Assembly (NCBI GenBank): GCA_946807835.1
Contig: OX327699.1
Location: forward strand, 2,535,001-2,599,000
DNA from: Ailanthus altissimus
Taxonomy: Eukaryota > Streptophyta > Magnoliopsida > Sapindales > Simaroubaceae
DNA: 64,000 nt
Reading direction: 5' to 3'
Position 1 is the first letter of the stretch. Each line of letters begins with the position of its first letter. The notes beneath the pieces were generated by a model. The model searched no databases, was not told the origin of the DNA, and worked only from the letters and a program-made list of their open reading frames with translations. Shown piece after piece: positions 23,551 through 34,856 of this stretch. A program made the translations under genes and the position numbers.

Positions 23551-23831
23551 TGTTAACAAAATTTTAGTATAATAAATAAAGAACGATATGTAGAACACTA
23601 TACAAGAGTTAGTTATGTAATTCTAAAGGAGTTATTTTATTCATTACTTCAATTGAAATTTATACAGCAAGAGTGATTGAGATAATAACAAAAATTATAA
23701 ATTAAATTCAAATGAAAATTCTACAATCAAGGAACTTGATTTTATCTAACTATAACTCTTGACTTGTTCATTGCAACAAAAAGAGTTTTATTTTGACTAA
23801 GTTTTCAATGAATAATATCAATAAGCTAACA
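23551..23831 (-). repeat. 5' LTR of copia element
   Basis: A 281-bp partner of the repeat at 19200-19494, with the same termini. Confidence 0.92.
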
Positions 23832-24115
23832 CTTTCAATAGTTCATATTGAAATGCATTCGGATACTACAAGTTTTTAGCAATAGAGTTGATGAAATTTA
23901 GAAATTCTTGAAGAATGCGCATTTTCAATAACATGGCTTGTCCAAAAGACAATAATATTTCTAAGATCTTATAATCATCATGTGAAATTATGACTATAAT
24001 TGTGTGAGTAAATTTCTATTAATTAAACACTTTCTTGCTAAAATAGAAGCAGGAAATAGTTGATTATCTTTTTCTCTCGGTGCACGATAGTCGTGGCTAT
24101 CATACGTCGTTCTCC

Positions 24116-24595
24116 ATGGGGAAGAAAAAGAACAAATTGTCTCTTGCTCCCGCTCCCGCTCCCTCATATCATCGAACAGCGTCTGCTCTTGCTAGAGATG
24201 CTGTTTTCGCGCCAGCTTCTGATGATTTGGCGGACGATGGTGCTGCGGGAGCTGATATTGATCCGTCGAAAGTTGCTTGTTTTGATGGAGACATCCGATC
24301 TGATTGTGGATGTTCCTTGATTTCTGGTGGCTTGATTTCTAGTTTGCATTCACCTGTCCTTGGTAGCAGCTCCTTAGATGGTGATGGCAGCAATAGGTTA
24401 ACCGGCAATAGCCATGCTTGTGACAGCAATAGTAGGGATGGCACAAAGTTTGTCGGTGGTAGGCTGGAACTCCTTGACAACAAACAGGTCCCTGATGATA
24501 TTGGTAATTTTCAGTAGCAACTTGGACCATTCAACGCTTAGTATTCAGGATGTGGGACAAGCTATGTTAGCTCCATTTGAGGACTATCCCTGTTA
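24116..24595 (+). pseudogene. Unidentified ORF interrupted by the Tat element
   Basis: From ATG 24116 (an in-frame upstream ATG is at 24080) a frame runs to a stop at 24515-24517. It starts MGKKKNKLSLAPAPAP and is rich in Ala, Ser, Asp and Gly. A second frame (about 24500-24595) continues smoothly with SNLDHSTLSIQDVGQAML, which suggests one frameshift. The base composition is richer in G/C than its surroundings. The large Tat element begins at about 24585 inside this second frame. I recognise no domain. A truncated host gene or the 5' part of a LINE first ORF are possible; neither is shown. Confidence 0.35.
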
Positions 24596-25514
24596 AGCTC
24601 CACATGCAACATTTTGGATCATGGTTGGCTGTCAAATAGTCAAAACCTATTTTGGTAAGTCCATTCTGACTTCCACGTCACCAATAAGTTATACATCCAT
24701 CATTTAAGGAAGTGTTGTTGGAAGATAGCTAAAAAGAGAAAACATAAAGCTTCAGAGACATAATTTTGAAGGTTACTACCATAGCTTATGTTTTTAGAGC
24801 TGGCACCCAGTTTTGATAAGGTGTTCTTGATGGCCACTGCTATAAACCATGTCATCTCATGCTGACACTCAGTCTTCTTTATGATAGAAGGATAAAGCAT
24901 TCCTCAAATAAAGGTTGCTTACACCAGATAGAGCTTAATGTCGATAACATGCTTTTGCCTTCTAAATAAAGCACTCAATCAAAGGACGACTTGCTCCATA
25001 AGTTTGAAGGGCTCAATTAACGAGAAGCTTTTAACTTTGATATCTCTAAAAAATACTCTATTAAAGGTAGAAGTCACCATTCATACATGACCATGTGTCG
25101 CCCTTAGGTGTGAGTTTTCTAAGCTCTAGCTTAAAGTATAACACTCACTTTCAGCACACACTTTTATATATAAACCTTAAAAGCACAATTTCTCCTTCTT
25201 TCCCGACCATTCTCTAGTAAAAGGTTTAAGGAGTCACAACTCACTCAATTCTCCATCTAACTTTAGTGAAAGGGCTATCGTTAATCGCTGGTCGGCGCCC
25301 GTCTCTAACTAGTTTTTTTTTTAACTTCCAAGTTTTAACTGCTCCATTCCAACACCAACTTCATTTAGCAACTCTCTAGTTAATTTCTTTCTCTTCAAAA
25401 CCTTCAAAATGGCTCAAGTTTATATTTTGACATAGATTCCTCATAAAGTTTGACTTCTAATACTCAACAACTTCTCAATATTTGTGACTTGAGGTTATGA
25501 TAATTTTACAAACA
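24585..25514 (+). repeat. 5' LTR of the Tat element
   Basis: Similar over its length to about 55236-56281. Shared landmarks are the AAAGGTAGAAGT...CATTCATACATGACCA stretch, the TTCTAACTAGT block and the end near AATTTTACAAACA. It is diverged, with indels. Confidence 0.75.
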
Positions 25515-25540
25515 TTTGTTGCAAATTGTGGGAAGCCGAG
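25515..25540 (+). other. Degenerate Tat primer-site/leader region
   Basis: TTTGTTGCAAATTGTGGGAA directly follows the LTR. It resembles the TTTGGTGCC...GTGGGAA leader common in Tat elements, with several mutations. Confidence 0.5.
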
Positions 25541-26169
25541 AAAAGTTTATCTCCCAAAAGCTTTGTTAAATTTAATTAACTAAGAGTTTATTGTTAGCTC
25601 ATCATATCCCAGATGTAAAAAAAAAAAATTACTGAGTCCATTACTAGAAACCGATCATATAATAAGTTATTGACGACTTAAACGAGCCAATAAAAAAGCT
25701 CATCAAAAACTCAAAATGAAAAAATAAAACAACTAAAAAATTGCCCTAATCACTAAGAAATAATTTGAAAGTTCACTAAGGAGATACATCATATTGTAAC
25801 TAGCATCACCGTTGAGTGCAATTGCAAGAGGTGGAGAAAAACTAGCAACTTGCCGCCCACACTCACTATAAAAAATCCCAAAATCATTACTCTTAAAAAC
25901 CTCAACTCAGTAAGCAGGCCAGCTAGAGCAAGTCCCATGCTCATTTAAATAGAGAGCTCAGATCCACTACTGAGAGCATGTTAGGGAGTGCCAAGGTTGA
26001 AGGAGGAGAAGAGCCGTTCAAGGGTGATCTTCGTGACTCTTACAATGTCAAGAGCTAAGCTCACTACAAAAGAGAAGCTAGTTAGGCAAATAGTATAGTT
26101 ACTAAGCTCATGGCAAATATTGACAAGCTCTAGCAAGATTTAGAAGACATATGCTAAGAAAGACACAAT
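25541..26169 (+). other. Tat 5' untranslated region
   Basis: No readable domain, only scattered stops. Its position between PBS and gag fits a leader. Confidence 0.5.
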
Positions 26170-27120
26170 ATGGTAAATCTATATCCCATGGTAGAAGCTA
26201 AATCTCATTTCACCATTCGTATTAGAAATGCTCTTCTGCCTAAAAAATTTAAAATGCCATAAATGCTTAGTTATGATGGTAGGGATGACCATGTAGCTCA
26301 CCTTAAGTTATATAAAGATTATATTCTAATACAAAATGTAAGTGATGATGCTATATGTTGTTTGTTTCCCCATACTCTATATAGGACAATGAGGGCTTGG
26401 TTTCAAAACTTAGCACAGACTTGATGCATAGTTTTGACTAACTTTCTAATGCCTTTTATTTTTCAGTTCCAATATGTATAAGATACACTTAAAGACCCAT
26501 CCACATTGATATATGTTATGCTAGGTAAATATGAGCCGTTGAAAGACTTTGTCCCGAGGTTTCATAAAGAAGTTACTAAGTTTGGTGTTTTCAGTGCTAA
26601 AGAGATATTCATTAACTTTAAAAAAAACCATAGGTTTTGGAAACTATGGTTTCTTTCCAAGAGTCAGAGATAAAGTCGTATGGAAAGGCCTATACTGGGT
26701 ATATAAATAGATTAAAAAGTATGAGAAATTCTATATAAAAAGACAAAAGAAAAAATAGGAAGGCTTTAGACTTAAGAATAGGTCAAGAAGAGCTGAGCCA
26801 ACCTCTACACCTCACACGACTTCAAGAAAACCTCGTCCGTGAGAGAACCCAACTTCAGTGAGGTTACTACCTCTACCAAAGTTTAGCCAGCAAACTTTAC
26901 AAGAGACTATAGAATTCTCTTGGTTCCCTTCATATAGCTAGCTTAATACCTCATGGGAAATATACTTTATACAATAAAAAAAATAAGGAGCAGCTACTAA
27001 AACCTATGATTATAAAAAGAAGTTTGGATAGAAGAAGCAAGTGGAAGCACTATGACTTCTATGAAGGCTATAGCCATAATTCCACTAAATGCTTGAGCTT
27101 AGATAGCATATTAAAGTGAT
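26170..27120 (+). pseudogene. Tat gag remnant
   Basis: The translation reads FTIRIRNALLPKKFKMP, LSYDGRDDHVAHLKLYKDY and MRAWFQNL, the usual start of a Tat-lineage gag core. YEPLKDFVPRFHKEVTKF follows. A decayed zinc-knuckle-like segment (DFYEGYSHNSTKCLSL) appears near 27055-27110. Stops interrupt throughout. Gag would form the virus-like particle. Confidence 0.75.
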
Positions 27121-27329
27121 GATTTGGAATGGCCCACTAAATTAGTTCCTTGATAAAGCAAGACACACTAAGAGCGAGTTAAACACTAAGAACAAATATA
27201 AAACTAAAAAGGGTAATAATAAGAATGTTGCTCCAAAGCAAGTTTCTTAGGTCAATGTCATCTTAAAAGGTTGGCCAAGCAAGAAATTTCTATATGGCAA
27301 TGAGAAACTTTGCTAGAGAAATAGTAAAC

Positions 27330-27898
27330 AATGTTTAGGAAGAAAGGGCTTAACCGTATAGCAAATTAGCCCCCCTTAAGCTAGTTGCACCATATATGTC
27401 TATCTTGTTCACTAAAGAGGACTGTAGAGGCATGGTATTCCTTTATAACGATGCTCTAGTAGTCACTCTGAAGATTTCACTAGTGAGGTTGCCTGAGTGA
27501 TGGTAAATACTAAGAGCTTACTTGAAGTCATCTATAATGATGCACTTTATAAAATGAGATTGAGTCCCCGAGGTTAGCACATGTCTCCACTCTACTAGTG
27601 GGATCTATAGAGGAGAATATGATGTCCCATGAATTATCACCTTACCTTTCTTTATAGGTGAATCTCCAAAGTCAATGGTCCATATAATTATCTTCTTGTT
27701 GGTAGACTGTAATATGATTATAAGGAGACCATTCTCGTTAGCGACTTTAGCTGTGTTCTCTATGTATCACCTAGTTATAAAGATCGTGACCAATAATGAA
27801 ATTGTTCTTATTAAACATGATTAGATGATAGCCAAATGATGTTATGCTATTATAGTCGCCTAGTTGCCAAATAGTTACTTTTAATCTGAGGGAGAAGA
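27330..27898 (+). pseudogene. Tat protease-region remnant
   Basis: After LFTKEDCRGM and DALVVTLKI, a segment typical of the approach to the protease in Tat elements, the catalytic D-T/S-G box is not readable. The region then breaks at the copia insertion at 27899. Confidence 0.55.
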
Positions 27899-28013
27899 TG
27901 TTAGGGTCAGTGCTTACGTGCTATCCCTAAATGTACATATACTTGTGTATTTATACAAGTGTATATTTTCATTAAATCACTAATACCCACGTGCCTTAGA
28001 TCCTCCGCCAACA
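27899..28013 (+). repeat. 115-bp internally deleted 5' LTR
   Basis: The first about 100 bp and the last about 15 bp match the long 2.07-kb LTR, with the middle missing. Confidence 0.75.
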
Positions 28014-28014
28014 A

Positions 28015-28028
28015 ATGGTATCAGAGCC
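28015..28028 (+). other. Copia primer binding site
   Basis: ATGGTATCAGAGCC matches the initiator Met tRNA site exactly over TGGTATCAGAGCC. Confidence 0.9.
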
Positions 28029-28659
28029 ATTTAGGGTATATTTGGGTGTTGTTTGAGTGAATGGATGCATTTGACCCAGTGGAAATAGAGCGTTTCAAGT
28101 GTTAAAACGGGTATGCCAAAAGGGAAGCACTAGGTGCTGCAGCGCCAATGGTGACATCTGACTCTGCGGTAGTATACTATTCACTTAAACAGTAGCACAT
28201 GAACAGTAAAGTTTTACTGTTCATCAATACCGTATGTGTTACTGTTCACCGATACGTATGTCACTATTTATAGCTACAGTATAGAAGTTATTGTTCATAG
28301 CTACAGTTTTCAACAGTGTTTCAAAATTAATTTTGTATGTGTAAATTTATGAGATGTAGTGATAAACGTTATTAATTTATATTATAAATCGGGGTTTATG
28401 AGATGCAGTGATAAAGAGTTATCTGTATGCATTATAAACTAGGATTTATATTTTCTATGTTGATAACCACAATGGGAGCCCTACTAGTGGGGCTTAGTTG
28501 TGCTTGCATAGAAAAATTGATTAATTGAGAATCACCCTTCCTAGGATTATGTAGACCATAGGATATAAAAATCTCTCTTAATTAGATTGAAGAATATTAC
28601 ATTATGAGATAATATTTTATTCTGATCCATTTTGTCAATACGGTGTTAGACGAGTCACG

Positions 28660-28975
28660 TCAGCCTTTTCTTAATATTGCTACAGTGTGAGAGACTTGGT
28701 CGGTTGGGCTTGGACTATACCGGTTAAACATAAGATAAGGCAAATATATGCGAAAGTATTGCCCAATATTGTTATAGCGTGAAGGTAGTATCGGTAGCAT
28801 ATATTTGATCATTGACAAGTTAATCTGGAATACACTTATCCAATATTGCTACAGCGTAAGGATAAGGTGTATTTAGGATCAAGAGGTAAGAGTTGCATAA
28901 GATGTAATTGGCAAGTGTTTTCTACTTGTTGGGTTTACAAATACCAATATTGCTACAGCGTGAGGCTTGAGTAAA
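28660..28975 (+). repeat. Periodic CAATATTGCTACAGCGTGAGG motif
   Basis: Four imperfect copies near 28672, 28763, 28840 and 28944, spaced about 80-100 bp, in the interior of the deleted copia element. Just upstream (28180-28320) several ACTGTTCAT-type words repeat as well. Confidence 0.75.
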
Positions 28976-29337
28976 TTTCAATGGGATCTACTTTCCACTA
29001 TATAATTTAAAAGGTTTGAACTACCGTCTTCCCGTTTGAGAGATTACTGAGATTATGTAAAGTAGTGGAAGGGCGTTTTAAATCAAAAATGTATAATTAG
29101 TATAGCCATGATTTAAAACGTTCTATTAGCGATTTAATAAATATTTCGCTTACATCTCTCGTAATTTTGGCCCGTGAAGAATAATGGCCACTACAAAATA
29201 GTTAGTGTGCATAGTTGATACAGCTCCAATCTCACGGATCCACTTTCTAAGGCCATGACTCTAAAAGTGTTTATGAAACACGTAGAGTCGATGTGTATGA
29301 GATGCCATCAGAAATGACACTAGAGCAAGTGAAAGAT

Positions 29338-30930
29338 TGTTAGGGTCGGTGCTTACGTGTGTTCCTTGAATGTATATATATTTGTGTATTTATACAAGTG
29401 TACATTCCCATTAAATCACTAATACCCATAAATATGGTATTATGCATGTAACGTTACAAATATTATATATCTCAATGAGTTCAGATCAGATCTAAAAGAG
29501 TTTAGATAAGGGCTCATAGTTAGCCACACTGAGACATATAATTACTAAATATTAGCACAGTTAAGTGTTAACTAGTTATAATACTCAGCAGATCCAAAAG
29601 TTAGAGCCTTGTCTATAATGAGATATAGACCTGGGAATATACTAGTAATTGCATAGTTGCAAGAGTTACAATCAGGTGCAAGGAAATTTTAGTTGCACAA
29701 GTATGTTCTTGAATAATTGTCCCTGATCTATTTCTACCGATGCGGGTCTGTCGGTAGATATCTTTATATAGATCAGCATATATCATACTTATATGGTATA
29801 GATGGTCGTTCCTGACTGACTGTGAGCTTGTATTGATATATGGGTATCCAGTTAGGATTGGATATATGATAGACTCACGAGAACCTTCGATAGATACAAA
29901 ATATAAGCCGTCAACGAAGGGTCCTCTCGAGTTGAGTAGTATACGTGGTCCTTAAACTTGAGTGCCACGGTGGGCTTGTAAGTGATCCACCATACTTTTG
30001 TTCTATGCATGTCAGAGACCTTTTATAGTGTGACCGCTAGGTGTCGCTAGGTATGGTCTGATGCTTATGGAGTTCGATGTATATAGATATGGGATCCGTT
30101 AGCTCCCATATGGAGTTAGATATCCAGATGCTTTGAGACTGTATTTCAAAAAGTCTTGTGGCCACAAGTAATCATCCTGGGAAAGAGTTCCGCTAGGATA
30201 GAACAATATGGCAAAAGAATTTGCACATATTTTTCAATGAGATACAAGTCTAGAGATAAGACATGGATGAGCACTAGGGGATTTAACGGTGACAGTCTAT
30301 ATCCCCGCACATCCAGGATATCATGACAGAAGGACTATATGTATACGTTGTAACCTCAGATTGCATGGTTCAATACACTGATTTGTATATCTGTGATGTG
30401 TGCGTGAGGCATTGCTCATGGAGTAGTTCTATTTGATGAATCGGGCGTAGGACCTAGGGAGTCCCACGATATAGAGTGTACTCGTTGTGCACTAGGGCAT
30501 TGTGCCGGATTAAAGTGTTTAATCTAGCAATATTCAACACTACCACAGAAATACGTGCGTGTCTATATTTAAGTGTTAAATACAACAATTAGTCAATAAT
30601 TATTATTTACTAATTGTATAATGGCACGTGGCGCATTGTGGACCCTCGATTAAGTTTATCCAAGTGCGAATTTGATAGGACCCACTAGGGGGTAGACTTG
30701 ATAACTATTTATGAGGGGCAAAATAGTTATTTCATACTTTGATTATTTAATGGTTAAATATTAAAATATCTCTCTTATTATATTATATAATATTTTTTAT
30801 ATTATATTATTATATTTTATTATATAATATTATATATATAATATTATTATATTAGATAATGGGTGTGAGTTGTCACCCATTATCTTTATTTTTTTTTATT
30901 ATTATAATATATTTTAGAGGTGTGGAGAAA
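29338..30930 (+). repeat. Truncated long copia 3' LTR
   Basis: It begins TGTTAGGGTCGGTGCTTACG and stays similar to the reverse complement of 34740-33180. It ends before the final several hundred bp of that LTR, where the SINE-like cluster begins. An AT-only stretch lies at 30770-30860. Confidence 0.8.
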
Positions 30931-30942
30931 ATGAAACAGTGC

Positions 30943-31126
30943 GATGGGTACAAGGACGAACCTCTAAAGGCCTATAAGGCCTCTATGGAGATGGAGGAGG
31001 GAGTTCGAATCTTTGGGGGCGCAGGTAACTTGAGCTAGTTGTGTGGGTACACCGGTGGCTCTGAGGTGTCATCTAGTCAGTAGACCAAGGAGTTGGTAGG
31101 CCCCACACAGTCTGACAAAAAGGCCG
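30943..31126 (+). repeat. SINE-like unit 1 (tRNA-derived)
   Basis: It starts GATGGGTACAAGG, has box B-like GAGTTCGAATC near 31000 and ends near CTGACAAAAAGGCCG. The unit repeats twice more to the right. Confidence 0.55.
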
Positions 31127-31310
31127 ACCTTTTTGTAAGAGTGTGCGGGAGCCTACATCAGCTCCTTGGTATCCATCGAAGAAGAAGATGAAGAGCTGGC
31201 ACACCCTACACACCTATCTCAGGTTTCCTACGCCCCCAAGGATTCGAACCCCCGCCCCTATCTTAATAAAGGCTTTATAGGCCTATAGAGGTTCATTTTT
31301 GTACCCATCA
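31127..31310 (-). repeat. SINE-like unit 2, inverted
   Basis: The reverse complement starts TGATGGGTACAAA, has box B-like GGGTTCGAATC near 31240 and ends CTTACAAAAAGGTCGG. It is tail-to-tail with unit 1 and head-to-head with unit 3. Confidence 0.6.
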
Positions 31311-31321
31311 GGATGGCCAAC

Positions 31322-31512
31322 CTGACGGGTACAAGGATAAACCTCTAAAGGCCTATAAGGCCTCCATGGAGATGGTAGCAGGGGTTTGAATCCTTGAGGG
31401 CGCAAAAAACCTGAGTTGGGTGTGTAGGGTGAGCCAGTTCTTCATCTTCTTCTCTGGTGGACACCAAGGAGTTGGTGTGGGCTCCTGTACACTCTAACAG
31501 AAGGGAGGAGAA
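31322..31512 (+). repeat. SINE-like unit 3
   Basis: It starts GACGGGTACAAGG, has GGGTTTGAATCC near 31395 and ends CTCTAACAGAAGGG. With unit 2 it forms an inverted repeat with arms of about 175-185 bp and a loop of about 12 bp. Confidence 0.6.
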
Positions 31513-31539
31513 CTGATCTCAATGGATAATCTAACTAAA

Positions 31540-32668
31540 ATGGTTAAATATGATTCTTCATCTTAGAAGAGAAAGAGCCACTCATCATCTTCTTAAGAGA
31601 ATATGTAGATATTTTTGCCTAGTCCCATGAAGACATGCCCAAGATCGACCTAAAGGCTAAATATAAATTTGAATCACAAATCGATTAAATAGAAGAAAAG
31701 ATAGTTCAATCAACAAAGACACGAAGTCATAGAAATTGTTGTAGACAAGCTACTTAATGCTAGTTTTATTTGAGAAGCCCATTATCAAAATGGTTGTCCA
31801 ACATAATGCTAGTCATGAAATCTAATAAGAAATGCAAATGTTTGTAAACTTCACAGACCTCAACAAGATTTGTCCTAAGATTGATGCAATATCAAGATAT
31901 GAGCTCTTAGCTTTATGAACACCTATTAAGATATAACCAAATGGGGATGTATGGTTTTGATGAGGAGAAAACGTCTTCATCAAATACTAAGGTTTTTACT
32001 TCTACAAGGCAATATCGTTTGGTCTAAAAAATGTTAGAGCTACTTATCAATGCCTTGTAAACAAAATTTTCAAGAACCAAACTAGGAAGACTATGGAAGT
32101 CTATGTAGATGACATGATTACTAAGTTAGTGGTGGCTACTAACCATATGACAAACCTCAAATGCATGTTTGAAGTATTAAGAAAATACATATAAACCTGA
32201 ATCTAGAAAATATGCCTTTGGGGTGACTAAGGGGAAGTTTCTTGGGCTTATTGTACGACAAAAAAGAATTAAGGCCAATCTTGACAAGATTAAAGCCATA
32301 AGAGGAATGGCAACACTGATAATAGTTAGAATGTGCAGAGCTTAGTAAGAAGGGTGATAGTGCTAAATAGATTCATTTGAGAGGCTATTGATTGCAACTA
32401 GCCAATCTTTAAAGCCTTGAAAGCTAGAAAGGGTATGGCATAGACTCTAAAGTACGCCAAAGCCTTTGAGAAGTTGAAGAACTACTTAAAGCAATCTCTA
32501 CTCCATGTTAGCCCAAGGTTGGGTGATGTGCTCCCTTTTTATTAAGTTGTATCTAACATTACTACCAACGTAGTGCTAATCCAAAAATCAAATAGGACTC
32601 AAAGACCGATTTATTATGTTAGCAAAGCACTGGTCATGGCCAATAAGAGATACCTCTAAACTAAGAAG
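31540..32668 (+). pseudogene. Tat reverse transcriptase and first RNase H start
   Basis: Pieces in shifting frames read YVDIFA followed by a stop and SHEDMPKIDL (31600-31650), the usual entry to a Tat RT. The RT catalytic box VYVDDM is intact at 32099-32116 (YVDD at 32102-32113). Then come KAFEKLKNYLKQSLL and RPIYYVSKALVMANKRYL (32580-32660), the RT-RNase H junction. The solo LTR at 32669 interrupts the RNase H, which resumes at 34746. Confidence 0.8.
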
Positions 32669-34740
32669 TGTTGGCAGAGATCTAATACATATAGGTGTAT
32701 ATATGTGCAATTATATCTATTGCCTAAATACGCATCATATATGAATTTAAATCCGACAGAAGCGTGAAACATGCAATAAACACAATAAATAAATATATTA
32801 ATTACATTAATATATTAGTAAAGGTTGAGAACTCACCTCAACGTGTAACGTTATACACGTATTTTTTTGGAGTCCGTATAGAGACCAACTCGCGGGCTAT
32901 TTTAGTCACAAATACGATGGGCTTAGTGAGCTAGAACAACAGCCCGATATCCAGCACGGGACTAACTCTTAATCCCAAAAATGACCGAGTGTATATTTTT
33001 ATCATTTTCTCCAAAAGGATAAGGATTGGAGAATTTGAAGCAATCTACCATTGCTTCAATTGGAAGCATAGAGAAAAATGAAACAATTTCAGTTTTCTTT
33101 TTTTTTTCTTCTTCTTCTCTTCTTCTTTCTTTTCTCCATTTCTTCTTTCTCTTTCTTCGGGCAATTGTTGCCCAACACACACCGCACCCATTTTTTCTCT
33201 CTTTCATTATATATATAATATAATATTAATATAAAATATATAATAATATAATAATATAATGATATAATAATATAATATAATAATGAGAGAGAATGATTAT
33301 TTAACAATTAAATAATTATAGTGTGAAATGACTATTTTGCCCCTCATTAATAGTTACTAAGTCTACCCAATAGTAGGTTCCACTAAATCCCACACTTTGG
33401 TAAACTCAATCGAGGGTCCACAATATGCTACGTATCATAATACAATTAGTAAATAATAATTATTAACTAATTATTATATTTAACATTTAAATACAGATAC
33501 GAACACATTTCTGTAGTAGTGCTGAATATTACTGGATTAAACACTTTAATATGGCACGCTACCCTAGTGCACAATGAGTACACTCCATATTGCGGGACTC
33601 CCTAGGTCTTACACCTGATTCGTTAAATAGAACTATTCCATAAGTCTATGAACAATGCCCTACGCACACATTACGGATATTACAAATCAGCGCATTGAAC
33701 TATATAAGCTGAGGTTACAACGCATACGTATAGTCCTTCCGTCATGATATCTTGGATGTGCGGGGATATAGATTATCACCGTCAAATCTCCTAGTGCTTA
33801 TCCATGTTTTATCTCCATACTTGTATCTCACTGAATAATATGTGCAAACTCTTTTGTCATATTATTTCACCTTGACGGAACTCTTTCCCGGGATTGATGC
33901 TTATGGCTACAAGAATTTTTGAGATACAGTCTCGAAACATGTGGATATCAAACTCCCTATACGAGCTGACGAATCTCATATCTGTACACATCGGACTCTA
34001 TAAGCATCGAATCATACCTAGTGACACCTAGTGGTCACACCATGAAAAGTTTGTGACATGCATGGAACTAAAGCATGGTGGATCACTTACAAGCCTACCG
34101 TGGCATTCAGGTCAAAGGATCACATATACTACTCAACTCGGGAGGATCCTTCGTTGACGGCTTATATAGGATGTCTATCGGAGGTCCTCATGAGTCTGTC
34201 CCATATCTAATCCTAATTGGATACCCATATGTCAATACGAGCTTCGAGCTCATAGTCAGCTAGGAACGACCATTTATACCCTATAGGCATGACATATGCT
34301 GATCTGTATGTTAAAGTATCCACCGACAGACCCGCATCGGCAGAAATAGATCAGGGACAATTATTCGAGAACATACTTGCGCAATTAGCATTTTCTAACG
34401 TCCGATTACAACTCTTGTAACTATGCAGTTACTGGTATATTCCCAGGTCTATGTCCCATTACAGACAAGGCTCCAACTCTTGGATATGCTAAGTATTATA
34501 ACTAGTTAACCCTTAGCTGTATTAACATTTAGCATTTATATCTCTCAGCGTGGCTGACTATGAGCCCTTATCTAAACTTCTTTAGATCTGATCCGAACTC
34601 ATTTAGATCTATAATGTCTATAACATTACATTATATGGTACCATATAAATGGATATTAGTGATTTAATGAGAATGTACACTTGTATAATTACATAAGTAT
34701 ATGTTCATTCAGAGATGGCACGTAAGCACCGACCCTAATA
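32669..34740 (-). mobile_element. Copia solo LTR in Tat RNase H
   Basis: 2072 bp, starting TGTTGGCAGAG and ending GACCCTAATA on the plus strand. The direct repeat AGAAG flanks it at 32664-32668 and 34741-34745. It is the full-length version, in minus orientation, of the LTR family at 27899 and 29338. The reading frame of the Tat RNase H continues on both sides. The LTR start has decayed from TGTT to TATT on its own strand. Confidence 0.88.
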
Positions 34741-34745
34741 AGAAG

Positions 34746-34856
34746 TTGCACCGTACTTTCAGGCCCGAATTATTACTATCCTAACAAACTTACTACTAAG
34801 GAAGATCCTCTAGAAAATAGACATGGCAAGTACGGGCATGAGGTTGTTGTATAAAG
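34746..34856 (+). pseudogene. Tat RNase H fragment
   Basis: Frame pieces TILTNLLLRKIL and KIDMASTGMRLL match the segment of Tat RNase H that follows the junction before 32668. The fragment is cut again at 34857. Confidence 0.65.

Larger units (their letters stand above)
19200..23831 (-). mobile_element. Ty1/copia LTR retrotransposon, complete but decayed
   Basis: The 4632-bp element is bounded by two LTRs that begin TGTTAACA and end GCTAACA. The direct repeat CTTTC flanks it at 19195-19199 and 23832-23836. Orientation is minus, shown by the PBS at its right LTR, the polypurine tract at its left LTR and the coding order. Internal order on the minus strand is gag, zinc knuckle, protease, integrase, RT and RNase H, as in copia. 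Stops and frameshifts occur in every domain, so it cannot encode a working polyprotein. The short LTRs and total length are usual for small copia lineages. It lies about 300 bp downstream of ndhT. Confidence 0.93.
27899..30930 (+). mobile_element. Internally deleted copia element
   Basis: It starts with TGTTAGGGTC and a 115-bp LTR (27899-28013, ending GCCAACA). A canonical PBS and about 1.3 kb of mostly non-coding interior follow. A short RNase H C-terminal piece (about 29230-29330) and a purine-rich AAGTGAAAGA precede a second LTR start at 29338. That LTR matches the complete solo LTR at 32669-34740 in reverse, but breaks off near 30930. The coding region is almost wholly gone, so the element depended on others for mobility. 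The right target duplication is lost; the left flank is GAAGA. Confidence 0.75.

Noticed and set aside
24060..24530. Alternative frames on both strands over the unidentified ORF
   Set aside because: The frame from 24116 has the best start and continues after one shift. The others are overlapping shadows.
32962..33307. Lys/Arg/Glu-rich frames of 72-81 codons
   Set aside because: They come from a poly-purine/poly-pyrimidine stretch inside the copia solo LTR.
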